DNA from: Snodgrassella alvi
Lineage (GTDB): Bacteria > Pseudomonadota > Gammaproteobacteria > Burkholderiales > Neisseriaceae
Length of the DNA stretch: 64,000 bases
Assembly: GCF_002777745.1 (NCBI RefSeq)
Contig: NZ_MEIO01000026.1
Span: 1-64,000, forward strand
Reading direction: 5' to 3'
Positions within the stretch are counted from its first letter, which is position 1, and each line of letters starts with the position of its first letter. The translations under genes were made by a program, and so were the position numbers. Positions 47,061 through 56,456 of the stretch are shown here, piece after piece. The notes beneath the pieces were generated by a model. It worked only from the letters and a program-made list of their open reading frames with translations, did no database searches and was not told the origin of the DNA.

Positions 47061-48638
47061 ATGAATAAACGAATTGTAACGATCATCGCCCCTATTGCGG
47101 CAGTCATATTGCTTATTGCTCTGGCTTTGCCTTTTTATTTAGGCATCAAAGCCCAGCAGAGTCTGGACGAACAACGTGCTTTACTGGCTAAAAGTCCTTT
47201 TCTTGTTATTGATAAACACAGTTATGAGCGTGGCTGGTTTACATCTACAGAAACGATGCAGATTCGCTTTAAGCCAAGTTTCTTTGCTGGAGTACAGCAA
47301 CAATTACCTGATAATGTGCGTACGGTGTTGCAACAGCCGATTACTTTGGTTAATCATGTTCAACATGGTTTATTTGCTGGCAGTATCCGTCCGGTACGGG
47401 CTCGTGTGGAAACAGAATTGCGCTTCACGCCGCAGGCTCAGCAAATTCTGGCACGTTTTTTCGGACAGGAAGCACCCGTTAAACTGGAAAATACAATTAA
47501 CCTGAGTGGTAGCGGGCAGATGCTGGTAGTGATACCAAAATTCAATTATGAAGAATTGTCTGGTATCAAGATTAACTGGCAGGGGCTGGAATCAACGATT
47601 GACTATGCTGAAGATTTTAGCAGTTATGATAGCCATACTGTTAGCCCGGGGCTGGATATGATCCTTGCCAGTAAAGGACGTGCTTCCTATCAGGATTTGC
47701 AGCTTAACAGCCATACTGAACATGGTAAAACATCACTGGCTTTAGGTAACAGCGATCTGAATATTAAAGCTATTACCTTTACCTGGAACGATACTACAGA
47801 CAATACTATCCGTCTGGATCAGCTGGTTAATCTAGTTACCAATTTGCAGATTGGTGCCTTCATCAGCCCAGCCGGTAACAGCATACCTACTAAAATCATT
47901 ATTCAGGATTTGAAACTGGCAACTTCTACTCAGGAAAAAGATCAGTGGATTAATAGTAATGGTAAATTCGGCTTTGCCAAATTACAGTATGGCAACGATG
48001 TTTATGGTCCATTAAATATTGATGCCTCAGCTGAGCATTTGGATGCAGCCAGTTTAGTGGCAATTAACAACAAAATTATCCAGCTGTCGTCCCAGAATTT
48101 GAATAATGAACAACTTCGTGTTGCGATAGTTGACGCAGTACGCAATGAGGGACAGGGTTTGTTTACCCATGATCCGCTGCTTAAACTCAATAGTTTTAAA
48201 CTGCAAATGCCGCAAGGGTTGATTGATATACATGGTAATCTGGGTTTTAAAAATCTGCTTGCTTCCGATATGCAGCAACTGGGGTTAATGCTGAATAAGA
48301 CCAACGCGGAAATGGATTTTGCTATTCCTCAGGCTATTATGGAGAATTTCGCCATAAGTCAGGCACGGACATTGTTTACAGTAGATGCCAGTGCTGGTGG
48401 TGCTGAAGCTCTGGAAGATATTGATCATACAATTCGTTTGATGATTGATAGTGCGATTAAATCCATGCAGGCACGCGGTTACGTACAGGTAGCTAATGGT
48501 ATTGTTAAAACTCGTCTTAAATTAATTAATGGTAAAGTTTATTTGAATGGCAAAATATGGAATATAGAGCCAGAACCAGAGAATGAACCTGACTATGCTG
48601 AATTGCCGGCAGCATCGGAGTCTACCAATATGCACTAA
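47061..48638 (+). CDS. YdgA-like (DUF945) protein
   Basis: 525 residues. One N-terminal transmembrane helix (residues 5-27, IVTIIAPIAAVILLIALALP) followed by a large periplasmic domain. IDKHSYERGWFTSTETMQIR is the DUF945 hallmark; the rest (VNHVQHGLFAGSIRPVRARV, LEDIDHTIRLMIDSAIKSMQ) matches the AsmA-like beta-rich architecture of that family. Function unknown; E. coli YdgA is a dimeric inner-membrane protein. Monocistronic, ending in a strong terminator. Confidence 0.82.
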   Translation: MNKRIVTIIAPIAAVILLIALALPFYLGIKAQQSLDEQRALLAKSPFLVIDKHSYERGWFTSTETMQIRFKPSFFAGVQQQLPDNVRTVLQQPITLVNHVQHGLFAGSIRPVRARVETELRFTPQAQQILARFFGQEAPVKLENTINLSGSGQMLVVIPKFNYEELSGIKINWQGLESTIDYAEDFSSYDSHTVSPGLDMILASKGRASYQDLQLNSHTEHGKTSLALGNSDLNIKAITFTWNDTTDNTIRLDQLVNLVTNLQIGAFISPAGNSIPTKIIIQDLKLATSTQEKDQWINSNGKFGFAKLQYGNDVYGPLNIDASAEHLDAASLVAINNKIIQLSSQNLNNEQLRVAIVDAVRNEGQGLFTHDPLLKLNSFKLQMPQGLIDIHGNLGFKNLLASDMQQLGLMLNKTNAEMDFAIPQAIMENFAISQARTLFTVDASAGGAEALEDIDHTIRLMIDSAIKSMQARGYVQVANGIVKTRLKLINGKVYLNGKIWNIEPEPENEPDYAELPAASESTNMH

Positions 48639-48655
48639 TCTGTAATGAAATTATT

Positions 48656-48690
48656 AAAACCCTCTTAATTATTTTGATTAAGAGGGTTTT
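48656..48690 (+). terminator. Rho-independent terminator of the YdgA-like gene
   Basis: AAAACCCTCTTAAT pairs with ATTAAGAGGGTTTT around TATTTTG; it may act in both directions between convergent genes. Confidence 0.9.
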
Positions 48691-48753
48691 AATAATAAAA
48701 TCATGTCAGCAAAAGTTGCCAGTCAATCCAGCATCGCTAAACAGCGGGAAATT

Positions 48754-50682
48754 TTATTGTCCTCGTAAAAATAAGGCATCCAAATCCTGCAAACGTAATT
48801 TTACCCAAGTAGGGCGGCCATGATTACATTGATTTGCCCGTTCTGTCTGTTCCATATCACGTAGCAGAGCATTCATTTCCGGCAAGGTTAATTTCCGGCC
48901 GGCGCGCACTGAACCATGGCAGGCTAAAGTAGACAAAATACGGTTTTCACGTTCTCTGATTACATCACTACTGCCAATAGACATGAAATCAGCCAGTACC
49001 TGCTGTACCAGTAGCTGAATATCACTTTTTACCAGCATCGCGGGTACAGTGTGAACCACTAGTTGCTGATTATTTTCAATAGTAATCTCCAGACCATAAT
49101 CACTCAGAGTAGCTATATATTCGCTTGCTGAAGCAATTTCTTCATGGCTGGCAGTAAAGCGAACAGGTATTAGTAATTTCTGGCTGTTTACTTTTCCGCT
49201 AGCATCGCGTTGCTGCTTCATCTTTTCATAATTTACCCGTTCGGCAGTGGCATGCATGTCTACCAGAATTAATGCTTCTTCAGCCTGTGCCAGAATATAA
49301 ATATCCAGTAACTGAGCAATAGCATAGCCTAGGGGTGGAGCATTTGATTCATTTACTGCTACCTGTATTGGAGATTGTGTAGCCAGAATACCTTGCGCTT
49401 GCTCCCAGCCAGCCAATTCACTATCAATTTCTGCACTATCAGAAGTAGCAACAATGTCTGTAGCTGATGGTGTTTCTGGTTTATACAGTTCGGCATAAGT
49501 ATTCAGGGCAGCCTGAGATTCTTTTAAGCTCAAGCTGCGTTGTACTGGTGCAGGGCTGCGGTGATAGGGAGCCGGTGCCCGCTTTGAGTCAGTTGTTTCC
49601 TGCGCAGAAAACAGTTGCTGTACACTAGCCGGCTGTTTGTGCATGATGTCTGCCAGTACCGTGGCTGGCTGCGAAATGGATTCAGTTTGAGTAGCATTGG
49701 TGGCAGCTAGACATTTATTTAAAGCATGAAAAACCAGCTGATGTACAGCTTGACTCTGCCGGAAACGTACTTCGGTTTTGGTGGGGTGTACATTCGCATC
49801 TACATCCGTTGGCGGCAGCGTAAGAAAAAGCACAAATGCAGGTGTTAGCGCCTGATGCAAAACATCGTTATAAGCTTGTTTTACTGCGTGTAAAATAATT
49901 TTGTCACGTACAAAGCGCTGATTGACAAAAATGTATTGTTGACTGGTTTTTCCTTGGGCAAAAGTTGGTTTGCTAATGAGCCCATGTAAACGCATTCCAT
50001 TTATTGTTTCATCTACACTCAGACTGGCTGCCGTAAAATCTGCTCCCATAATCTCAGTGCAGCGCTCCGAGAGTGATTGTGCAGGTAACGTGAATATATT
50101 CTTGTTGTTGTGCTGTAAGTCAAAAGCTACGTCAGGATGCGCCAGTGCCAAACGCTCAACCATAGTACGGCAGTGAGCAAACTCTGTACCTGATGATTTA
50201 AGAAACTGGCGTCTGGCCGGCGTGTTGAAAAAAAGTTCAACAACTTCTACCGTTGTACCTAATCCGTGTGCTGCCGGTTTAACAGGACTCAGCTTGCCAT
50301 CTTCTGCATAAATCTGGGTAGCATGTGCTGCATTAGTGGTGCGACTGGTTAAAGTTAGACGGCTTACTGAAGCAATACTAGCCAGCCCTTCACCACGAAA
50401 TCCCATGCTTACTACCTTTTCCAGATCCGCCAATGTACTTATTTTGCTGGTGGCATGGCGTTGCAGCGCAAGAGGTACGTCTGTCTCATTCATGCCTTGT
50501 CCGTTATCAGTCACAGACAAGCGTTTGATACCACCGGCTTCCAGCTGAATATCAATCTGGCTGGCTTTAGCATCAAGGCTATTTTCAATAATTTCTTTAA
50601 GAGCATTGGCCGGACGTTCAATCACTTCTCCGGCTGCAATTTGGTTAACTAAATGATCGGGTAATAGATGTATCTGGCTCAT
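48754..50682 (-). CDS. mutL: DNA mismatch repair protein MutL
   Basis: 642 residues. N-terminal GHKL ATPase: ENSLDAKASQIDI, VTDNGQGM and SMGFRGEGLASIASVSRLTL. The C-terminal domain has DMHATAERVNYE at 475-486, matching the metal-binding endonuclease motif DQHA(X)2E(X)4E with Met in place of Gln. This is the type of MutL found where no MutH exists. It therefore probably nicks DNA itself. AGGCAAG precedes the ATG. It lies 47 bp downstream of dedA on the same strand. Confidence 0.95.
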   Translation of the reverse strand: MSQIHLLPDHLVNQIAAGEVIERPANALKEIIENSLDAKASQIDIQLEAGGIKRLSVTDNGQGMNETDVPLALQRHATSKISTLADLEKVVSMGFRGEGLASIASVSRLTLTSRTTNAAHATQIYAEDGKLSPVKPAAHGLGTTVEVVELFFNTPARRQFLKSSGTEFAHCRTMVERLALAHPDVAFDLQHNNKNIFTLPAQSLSERCTEIMGADFTAASLSVDETINGMRLHGLISKPTFAQGKTSQQYIFVNQRFVRDKIILHAVKQAYNDVLHQALTPAFVLFLTLPPTDVDANVHPTKTEVRFRQSQAVHQLVFHALNKCLAATNATQTESISQPATVLADIMHKQPASVQQLFSAQETTDSKRAPAPYHRSPAPVQRSLSLKESQAALNTYAELYKPETPSATDIVATSDSAEIDSELAGWEQAQGILATQSPIQVAVNESNAPPLGYAIAQLLDIYILAQAEEALILVDMHATAERVNYEKMKQQRDASGKVNSQKLLIPVRFTASHEEIASASEYIATLSDYGLEITIENNQQLVVHTVPAMLVKSDIQLLVQQVLADFMSIGSSDVIRERENRILSTLACHGSVRAGRKLTLPEMNALLRDMEQTERANQCNHGRPTWVKLRLQDLDALFLRGQ

Positions 50683-50729
50683 ATCTTGCCTGTAAGTTTC
50701 GAAATCAGCAGCAGAATAAAATTAAATAT

Positions 50730-51380
50730 TTAATTGCCCCTATGTGCTGCCAGCTTGTGACGCAGCATTTCAATGATGGCCGGTAATAACGAGATGGCAA
50801 TAATAATAATCAATATTAAAGAAAGGTTCTGCTTAATAAATGGAAGATTACCAAAAAAATAACCGGCATAAGAAAACAGCACTACCCAGAGAATAGCGCC
50901 AATACAGTTATAACGCAAAAATTGACCATAATGCATATGACCCATACCGGCCACAAAAGGAGCAAAAGTACGCACAATTGGTACAAAACGCGCAATAATA
51001 ATGGTTTTTCCACCATGTTTTGCATAAAATTCTTGCGTTTTTTGTAAGTAAATCTGCCTAAATATCCGAGATTGTGGATTAGCAAACAAGTGAGTGCCGA
51101 ATTTCTTCCCGATTGAGAAATTTATCGCATCACCAATAATTGCTGCCGCCAGCAACAGGACGACCATTAAATGTATATTCATCTCGCCAACTGCGGCTAT
51201 TCCTCCCGCTGCAAACAATAAAGAATCACCCGGCAGAAAAGGGGTAACCACCAATCCAGTTTCGCAAAAAATCAAAACAAACAGAATAACATAAATCCAT
51301 ATACCATATTGAGTGACAATAAATTGCAAGTGCTGGTCAATATGTAAAATGAAATCTATCAGGGTGGTGATGATACTCAT
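50730..51380 (-). CDS. DedA-family membrane protein
   Basis: 216 residues from the ATG at 51380 ([18 protein letters not shown]); a longer frame from 51482 would add 34 atypical residues. Motifs of the DedA/SNARE-associated family: [33 protein letters not shown] and [30 protein letters not shown]. The Arg and acidic residues in these re-entrant segments are essential in E. coli YqjA/YghB. Members are implicated in undecaprenyl-phosphate or lipid flipping and proton-dependent envelope maintenance. Divergent from ettA, upstream of mutL. Confidence 0.88.
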   Translation of the reverse strand: MSIITTLIDFILHIDQHLQFIVTQYGIWIYVILFVLIFCETGLVVTPFLPGDSLLFAAGGIAAVGEMNIHLMVVLLLAAAIIGDAINFSIGKKFGTHLFANPQSRIFRQIYLQKTQEFYAKHGGKTIIIARFVPIVRTFAPFVAGMGHMHYGQFLRYNCIGAILWVVLFSYAGYFFGNLPFIKQNLSLILIIIIAISLLPAIIEMLRHKLAAHRGN

Positions 51381-51522
51381 GAGGTATAACGCAAGAGATA
51401 AAAGGAAGCATTTTAACGCAAAGCATTCCGTGACAGCAGTTATATGCATGTTAAAATCAAATCTATAACTTTCAGTCTGCAATTAAGGCTGATATAGACT
51501 AATTTAATCTACTGAAAATGCT

Positions 51523-53190
51523 ATGAGCCAATATGTATATTCAATGCTGCGCGTAAGTAAAACCGTGCCGCCTCAAAAACAAATCATCAAAGATATTTCC
51601 TTATCTTTTTTTCCGGGTGCCAAAATTGGTCTGTTAGGACTTAATGGTGCCGGTAAATCTACTGTGCTGAAGATCATGGCCGGAGTGGATACCGAGTTTG
51701 AAGGTGAAGCCATTCCAATGAGTGGAATCAAAATTGGCTATCTGCCACAGGAACCGCAATTAGATGCTGATAAAACTGTACGGGAAGAAGTGGAATCCGG
51801 ACTGGGTGATGTAGCTGGTGCGCAGAAAAAACTCGAGGAAGTTTATGCTGCTTATGCCGAACCAGATGCTGATTTTGACGCACTGGCCGAAGAGCAGGCA
51901 CGTTTAGAAGCCATTATTACTGCTGGTGCCGGAGATAATATAGAACATCAGCTTGAAATTGCTGCCGATGCCTTACGTTTGCCCGACTGGGAGGCACGGA
52001 TTGGTAATTTGTCTGGTGGTGAGAAACGTCGTGTAGCTTTATGCAAGCTATTATTAAGCAAACCAGATATGCTATTGCTGGACGAGCCAACCAACCATCT
52101 GGATGCCGAATCTGTAGAATGGCTGGAGCAGTTTCTGGTTCGTTTCCCAGGTACAGTAGTTGCTGTAACACATGACCGCTATTTTCTGGATAATGCCGCT
52201 GAATGGATTCTTGAATTAGACCGTGGCCATGGTATTCCGTGGAAAGGCAACTATAGCTCTTGGCTGGAACAGAAAGAAGCACGACTGGAGCATGAAGCAA
52301 AAGCAGAAGCTGCACGTATTAAAGCTATGAAACAAGAGCTTGAGTGGGTACGCCAGAATGCACGCGGACGTCAGGCAAAATCAAAAGCCCGTCTGGCTCG
52401 CTTTGAGGAAATGAGTAATTATGAATACCAGAAACGCAACGAAACACAGGAAATTTTCATACCGGTGGCTGAGCGTCTGGGAAATGAGGTTATCGAATTT
52501 GAGAATGTCAGCAAAAGTTTTGGTGACAAATTGCTGATTGATGATTTGAGTTTCAAAATTCCGCCGGGTGCTATTGTCGGTATTATTGGCCCCAATGGTG
52601 CTGGTAAATCCACGTTATTTAAGCTCATTACAGGGCAGGAACAGCCAGATCAAGGACAGGTGAAGATTGGACAGACTGTTAAATTGTCCATAGTGGATCA
52701 AAGTCGTCACGGGTTGCATGAAGATAAAAATGTGTTTGATGAAATTTCTGAAGGCCGTGATATTTTGCAGGTAGGACAATTTGAAATTCCGGCGCGGGCT
52801 TATCTGGGAAGATTCAATTTCAAAGGCAGTGACCAGAGCAAAATTGTCGGTAAACTCTCTGGTGGTGAACGTGGCCGACTGCATCTGGCTAAAACACTAA
52901 TTTCAGGTGGCAATGTTTTATTGCTGGATGAACCTTCTAATGATCTGGATGTAGAAACCTTGCGAGCACTGGAAGACGCATTACTGGAATTTGCCGGTAG
53001 TGTACTGGTAGTATCGCACGACCGGTGGTTTCTGGATCGGATTGCCACACACATTCTGGCTGCGGAAGGTGAATCCAGATGGGTATTTTTTGATGGCAAT
53101 TATCAGGAATACGAAGCAGATAAAAAACGCCGTCTGGGAGAGGAGGGCGCCAAACCCAAACGTATTCGTTATAAACCGGTTACCCGCTGA
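51523..53190 (+). CDS. ettA: Energy-dependent translational throttle protein EttA
   Basis: 555-residue ABC-F protein that binds the ribosomal E site and gates early elongation by ADP/ATP ratio. Two ABC domains: Walker A GLNGAGKST and GPNGAGKST; signatures LSGGEKRRVALCKLLL and LSGGERGRLHLAKTLI; Walker B LLLDEPTNHLD and LLLDEPSNDLD. Between them lie the arm and linker (ARGRQAKSKARLARFEEM). The start MSQYVYSMLRVSKTVPPQKQ is EttA-specific. A weak hairpin at 53198-53240 may terminate it. Confidence 0.95.
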   Translation: MSQYVYSMLRVSKTVPPQKQIIKDISLSFFPGAKIGLLGLNGAGKSTVLKIMAGVDTEFEGEAIPMSGIKIGYLPQEPQLDADKTVREEVESGLGDVAGAQKKLEEVYAAYAEPDADFDALAEEQARLEAIITAGAGDNIEHQLEIAADALRLPDWEARIGNLSGGEKRRVALCKLLLSKPDMLLLDEPTNHLDAESVEWLEQFLVRFPGTVVAVTHDRYFLDNAAEWILELDRGHGIPWKGNYSSWLEQKEARLEHEAKAEAARIKAMKQELEWVRQNARGRQAKSKARLARFEEMSNYEYQKRNETQEIFIPVAERLGNEVIEFENVSKSFGDKLLIDDLSFKIPPGAIVGIIGPNGAGKSTLFKLITGQEQPDQGQVKIGQTVKLSIVDQSRHGLHEDKNVFDEISEGRDILQVGQFEIPARAYLGRFNFKGSDQSKIVGKLSGGERGRLHLAKTLISGGNVLLLDEPSNDLDVETLRALEDALLEFAGSVLVVSHDRWFLDRIATHILAAEGESRWVFFDGNYQEYEADKKRRLGEEGAKPKRIRYKPVTR

Positions 53191-53317
53191 TGCATTAAGG
53201 CCGGAAAGTTTGATATCGGATAATCAGATTTTTCCGGCTTATCCCTATATTTAATATTCATAATAATTAATGTACTAAATATTGAACTACTTCAATGGGA
53301 ACTGCGCCACAAAAGTA

Positions 53318-53345
53318 CTTGAAAAATACTGGTTCAGCACCATTT
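53318..53345 (+). promoter_or_regulatory. Putative sigma-32 (heat-shock) promoter of lon
   Basis: CTTGAA (53318-53323), a 14-bp spacer, then CACCATTT (53338-53345), against the RpoH consensus CTTGAA-N11-15-CCCCATNT: 6/6 and 7/8 matches. It ends 47 bp before the lon ATG. Heat-shock control of lon is established in enteric bacteria. Confidence 0.65.
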
Positions 53346-53392
53346 TTACATTCAATTTTATTGCATATTTTCAGGAAAGATTGAGGCATTAC

Positions 53393-55843
53393 ATGGCTGA
53401 AGTTTATGATGTTCCTCCGGTGCAGCCAACCGCAATGGCAATGTTACCTCTGCGTGACGTTGTCGTTTACCCGCATATGGTATTGCCCTTATTTGTAGGT
53501 CGGGAAAAATCCATAGCGGCTCTGGATGCAGCAATGGAGCATGACGAGCCGGTATTCTTACTGGCACAGAAAAATGCTGATACTGATGAGCCACATGCAG
53601 AAGATATGTATGCTATGGGTACAGTAGCCAGTATTTTACAAGTGCTCAAATTACCTGATGGTACCGTTAAAGTGCTGGTAGAAGGCTTGTATCGGGCTCA
53701 AGTACAGTATATTGACGAAAGTGGTCCATACGCCGAAGCACATATCGAAAAATGTGAAGATACCAATGTTGATACACATAATGATGAAGCGTTGCGACGT
53801 ACATTACTATCCCAGTTTGAGCAACTGGCAAAACTAAACAAAAAAATTCCGGCAGAAGTCGTCACTACTATCCACGGAATTGAAGAATTAAGCAGACTAG
53901 CAGATACTATCGCCGCCCATTTGCAGCTAAAGCTGGATCAACGCCAGCAGATTCTGGCCATGATAAATGTCACCGCACGTCTGGAGCATTTGCTGCACTT
54001 GCTTGAGTCCGAACTGGATATTCTACAGGTAGAAAAACGTATCCGTGGCCGAGTAAAGCGGCAGATGGAAAAATCACAGCGTGAATACTATCTGAATGAG
54101 CAAGTAAAAGCGATTCAGAAAGAGCTTGGCGAAGAAGATGATGATCTGGCTAATCTTGAAACACAGATTCGCCAGGCTGGTATGAGCAAAGAAGCTGAAG
54201 AAAAATGTTTGTCTGAGTTCAGAAAACTACGCATGATGCCACCCATGTCTGCGGAATCAACTGTCGTGCGTAACTACATTGATACTTTGCTTGAATTACC
54301 GTGGAAAAAGAAATCTAAAGTTAGCAAGGATATTGCTAAAGCCGATGTAATTCTGAATGCTGACCATTATGGTCTGGAAAAGGTTAAAGAGCGCATTCTT
54401 GAATATCTGGCCGTGCAGAAGCGAATGAATCAGCTCAAAGGTCCTATTTTGTGTCTGGTCGGGCCACCTGGGGTAGGTAAAACCTCACTGGGTCAATCTA
54501 TTGCCAAAGCTACTGGCCGTAAATATGTTCGCATGGCATTGGGTGGTGTACACGATGAAAGTGAAATCCGTGGCCATCGTCGTACCTATATTGGTTCTAT
54601 GCCCGGTAAAATTCTGCAAAACATGGCCAAAGCTGGTGTAAAAAACCCACTTTTTTTGCTTGATGAAATCGATAAATTAGGTAATGATTTTCGCGGTGAT
54701 CCTGCCAGTGCTTTGCTTGAAGTGCTTGATCCTGAACAAAATAATTCATTTTCCGATCACTATGCTGAGGTAGAGTTTGATTTGTCGGATGTTATGTTTA
54801 TTGCTACATCCAACAGTTTGAATATTCCTACGCCACTGCTTGACCGTATGGAGATTATCCGCCTTTCCGGTTATACCGAAGACGAGAAAATCAACATAGC
54901 CGTAAAATATCTGGTAGCTAAGCAAATCAAGCAAAACGGTGTGCGTGAAGGTGAAATCTGCATCGAAGAATCTGCTGTACGCGATATTATCCGCTATTAC
55001 ACCCGTGAAGCTGGTGTACGTTCACTTGATCGTGAGATTGCCAAGATTTGCCGTAAAGTAGTTATGAAGCAGGCTGTTGCAGAAGAGCATGCTAATGCTG
55101 CTGGTAGAGGCAAAAAAGCTAAATCTAAACCCGAGATGATTGTTATTAATGCTGACAATTTACATGATTATCTTGGTGTGCGCCGGTTTGATTATGGAGT
55201 GGCAGAAAATGAGAACCGAGTTGGTCAGGTTACCGGTCTTGCGTGGACTGAAGTAGGTGGTGAACTCTTAACTATTGAAGCCAGTAAATTCCGTGGAAAA
55301 GGTAATATTCTTCGCACCGGCAAACTAGGTGATGTTATGCAGGAATCTGTGAGTGCTGCGTGGAGCGTAGTACGCTCCCGGGCTGAAAGTCTGGGTATAG
55401 AGCCAGATTTTTATGAGAAGAATGATATTCATGTTCATGTTCCTGAAGGTGCCACACCTAAAGATGGTCCCAGTGCAGGTAGTGCTATTACCCTGGCTCT
55501 GGTTTCAGCTTTTACCGGTATTCCAGTACGTGCAGATGTAGCCATGACGGGAGAAATTACCCTGCGTGGTGAAATTCTGCCGATTGGTGGACTGAAAGAA
55601 AAACTATTGGCGGCTTTGCGTGGTGGTATTAAGCATGTACTAATCCCAAAAGACAATGTTAAAGATCTGGAAGAAATTCCGGCTAACATTTGTGAAAAGC
55701 TTACTATTCATCCTGTACAATGGATTGATGAGGTGCTCAATCTGGGGCTGGCATATCCACCTAGTCCCTGGCAAAGCGTTGCAGAAGAGGCGGTATTAGC
55801 TAAATCTGCGACTAAGTCAACTACAAAAACCGTAAAACATTAA
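53393..55843 (+). CDS. lon: ATP-dependent protease Lon
   Basis: 816 residues from the ATG at 53393 (GAGG upstream); an upstream in-frame extension covers the heat-shock promoter and is rejected. Substrate-binding N-domain ([20 protein letters not shown]), AAA+ module with Walker A GPPGVGKT (357-364) and [10 protein letters not shown], and a C-terminal protease domain with catalytic S694 (KDGPSAGSA) and K737 ([12 protein letters not shown]). It degrades misfolded and regulatory proteins in the cytoplasm. Followed by hupB and ppiD, the same order as in enterobacteria. Confidence 0.97.
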   Translation: MAEVYDVPPVQPTAMAMLPLRDVVVYPHMVLPLFVGREKSIAALDAAMEHDEPVFLLAQKNADTDEPHAEDMYAMGTVASILQVLKLPDGTVKVLVEGLYRAQVQYIDESGPYAEAHIEKCEDTNVDTHNDEALRRTLLSQFEQLAKLNKKIPAEVVTTIHGIEELSRLADTIAAHLQLKLDQRQQILAMINVTARLEHLLHLLESELDILQVEKRIRGRVKRQMEKSQREYYLNEQVKAIQKELGEEDDDLANLETQIRQAGMSKEAEEKCLSEFRKLRMMPPMSAESTVVRNYIDTLLELPWKKKSKVSKDIAKADVILNADHYGLEKVKERILEYLAVQKRMNQLKGPILCLVGPPGVGKTSLGQSIAKATGRKYVRMALGGVHDESEIRGHRRTYIGSMPGKILQNMAKAGVKNPLFLLDEIDKLGNDFRGDPASALLEVLDPEQNNSFSDHYAEVEFDLSDVMFIATSNSLNIPTPLLDRMEIIRLSGYTEDEKINIAVKYLVAKQIKQNGVREGEICIEESAVRDIIRYYTREAGVRSLDREIAKICRKVVMKQAVAEEHANAAGRGKKAKSKPEMIVINADNLHDYLGVRRFDYGVAENENRVGQVTGLAWTEVGGELLTIEASKFRGKGNILRTGKLGDVMQESVSAAWSVVRSRAESLGIEPDFYEKNDIHVHVPEGATPKDGPSAGSAITLALVSAFTGIPVRADVAMTGEITLRGEILPIGGLKEKLLAALRGGIKHVLIPKDNVKDLEEIPANICEKLTIHPVQWIDEVLNLGLAYPPSPWQSVAEEAVLAKSATKSTTKTVKH

Positions 55844-55848
55844 TATGC

Positions 55849-55888
55849 AGCCATTCACCAACACTAATTGGTGAATGGCTTTATTTTT
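55849..55888 (+). terminator. Rho-independent terminator of lon
   Basis: AGCCATTCACC pairs with GGTGAATGGCT, followed by TTATTTTT; 6 bp after the stop codon. Confidence 0.92.
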
Positions 55889-55922
55889 GGTATGATTTAA
55901 CTCACTGCTGCCGTATCGATGC

Positions 55923-55952
55923 TTGACATAAAGAATTTGAGCTTGTTATAAA
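55923..55952 (+). promoter_or_regulatory. Sigma-70 promoter of hupB
   Basis: TTGACA (55923-55928) and TATAAA (55947-55952) with an 18-bp spacer; 85 bp upstream of the hupB start. Confidence 0.7.
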
Positions 55953-56036
55953 GTAATCGTAATGTATTGTTCAGGTTCCACCAGACATGTGGTGCCTGAA
56001 AATTATATGAACATAACAACAGAAAGGGACTTTATT

Positions 56037-56306
56037 GTGAATAAGTCTGAATTGATTGAAGCCATTGCCCAAGAAGCCGATTTATCTAAAGCTTCTGCCG
56101 CTAAGGCTCTGGATGGAATGATCAGCGCTGTTACCAATGCACTGAAGGGTGGTGATACGGTAACACTGGTAGGTTTCGGTACATTTTATGTTGGTGAGCG
56201 TGCTGCTCGTGCTGGACGTAATCCCAAAACAGGTGAACCGTTGGAAATCAAAGCAGCCAAAACGCCTAAGTTCCGTGCCGGTAAAGCACTGAAAGATGCT
56301 CTTTAA
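56037..56306 (+). CDS. hupB: DNA-binding protein HU-beta
   Basis: 89 residues from a GTG at 56037 ([20 protein letters not shown]), preceded by GAAAGGGA. An upstream ATG in the same frame would add 25 residues not found in HU proteins. The DNA-binding arm is [20 protein letters not shown], followed by [20 protein letters not shown]. Histone-like dimer that bends and compacts DNA. It has its own promoter and terminator between lon and ppiD. Confidence 0.95.
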   Translation: MNKSELIEAIAQEADLSKASAAKALDGMISAVTNALKGGDTVTLVGFGTFYVGERAARAGRNPKTGEPLEIKAAKTPKFRAGKALKDAL

Positions 56307-56327
56307 TTTAAATTTATGTAACAAATC

Positions 56328-56351
56328 AAGGCGGGCTATCCCGCCTTTTTT
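56328..56351 (+). terminator. Rho-independent terminator of hupB
   Basis: AAGGCGGG pairs with CCCGCCTT around CTAT, followed by a T run. Confidence 0.93.
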
Positions 56352-56456
56352 GTTGTCTGTCGTTTTTGTGCATTAGCGCTGCAAACAGATTGGTTTAGGT
56401 TAATAAAAAACGTTACAATAGGACATTATCTGCTTTAGAAAAGTTAACTGAATCTC

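Noticed and set aside
53282-53392. Longer Lon start (37 extra residues)
   Set aside because: The extension covers a sigma-32-like promoter and lacks homology; the ATG at 53393 has GAGG upstream and begins like known Lon proteins.
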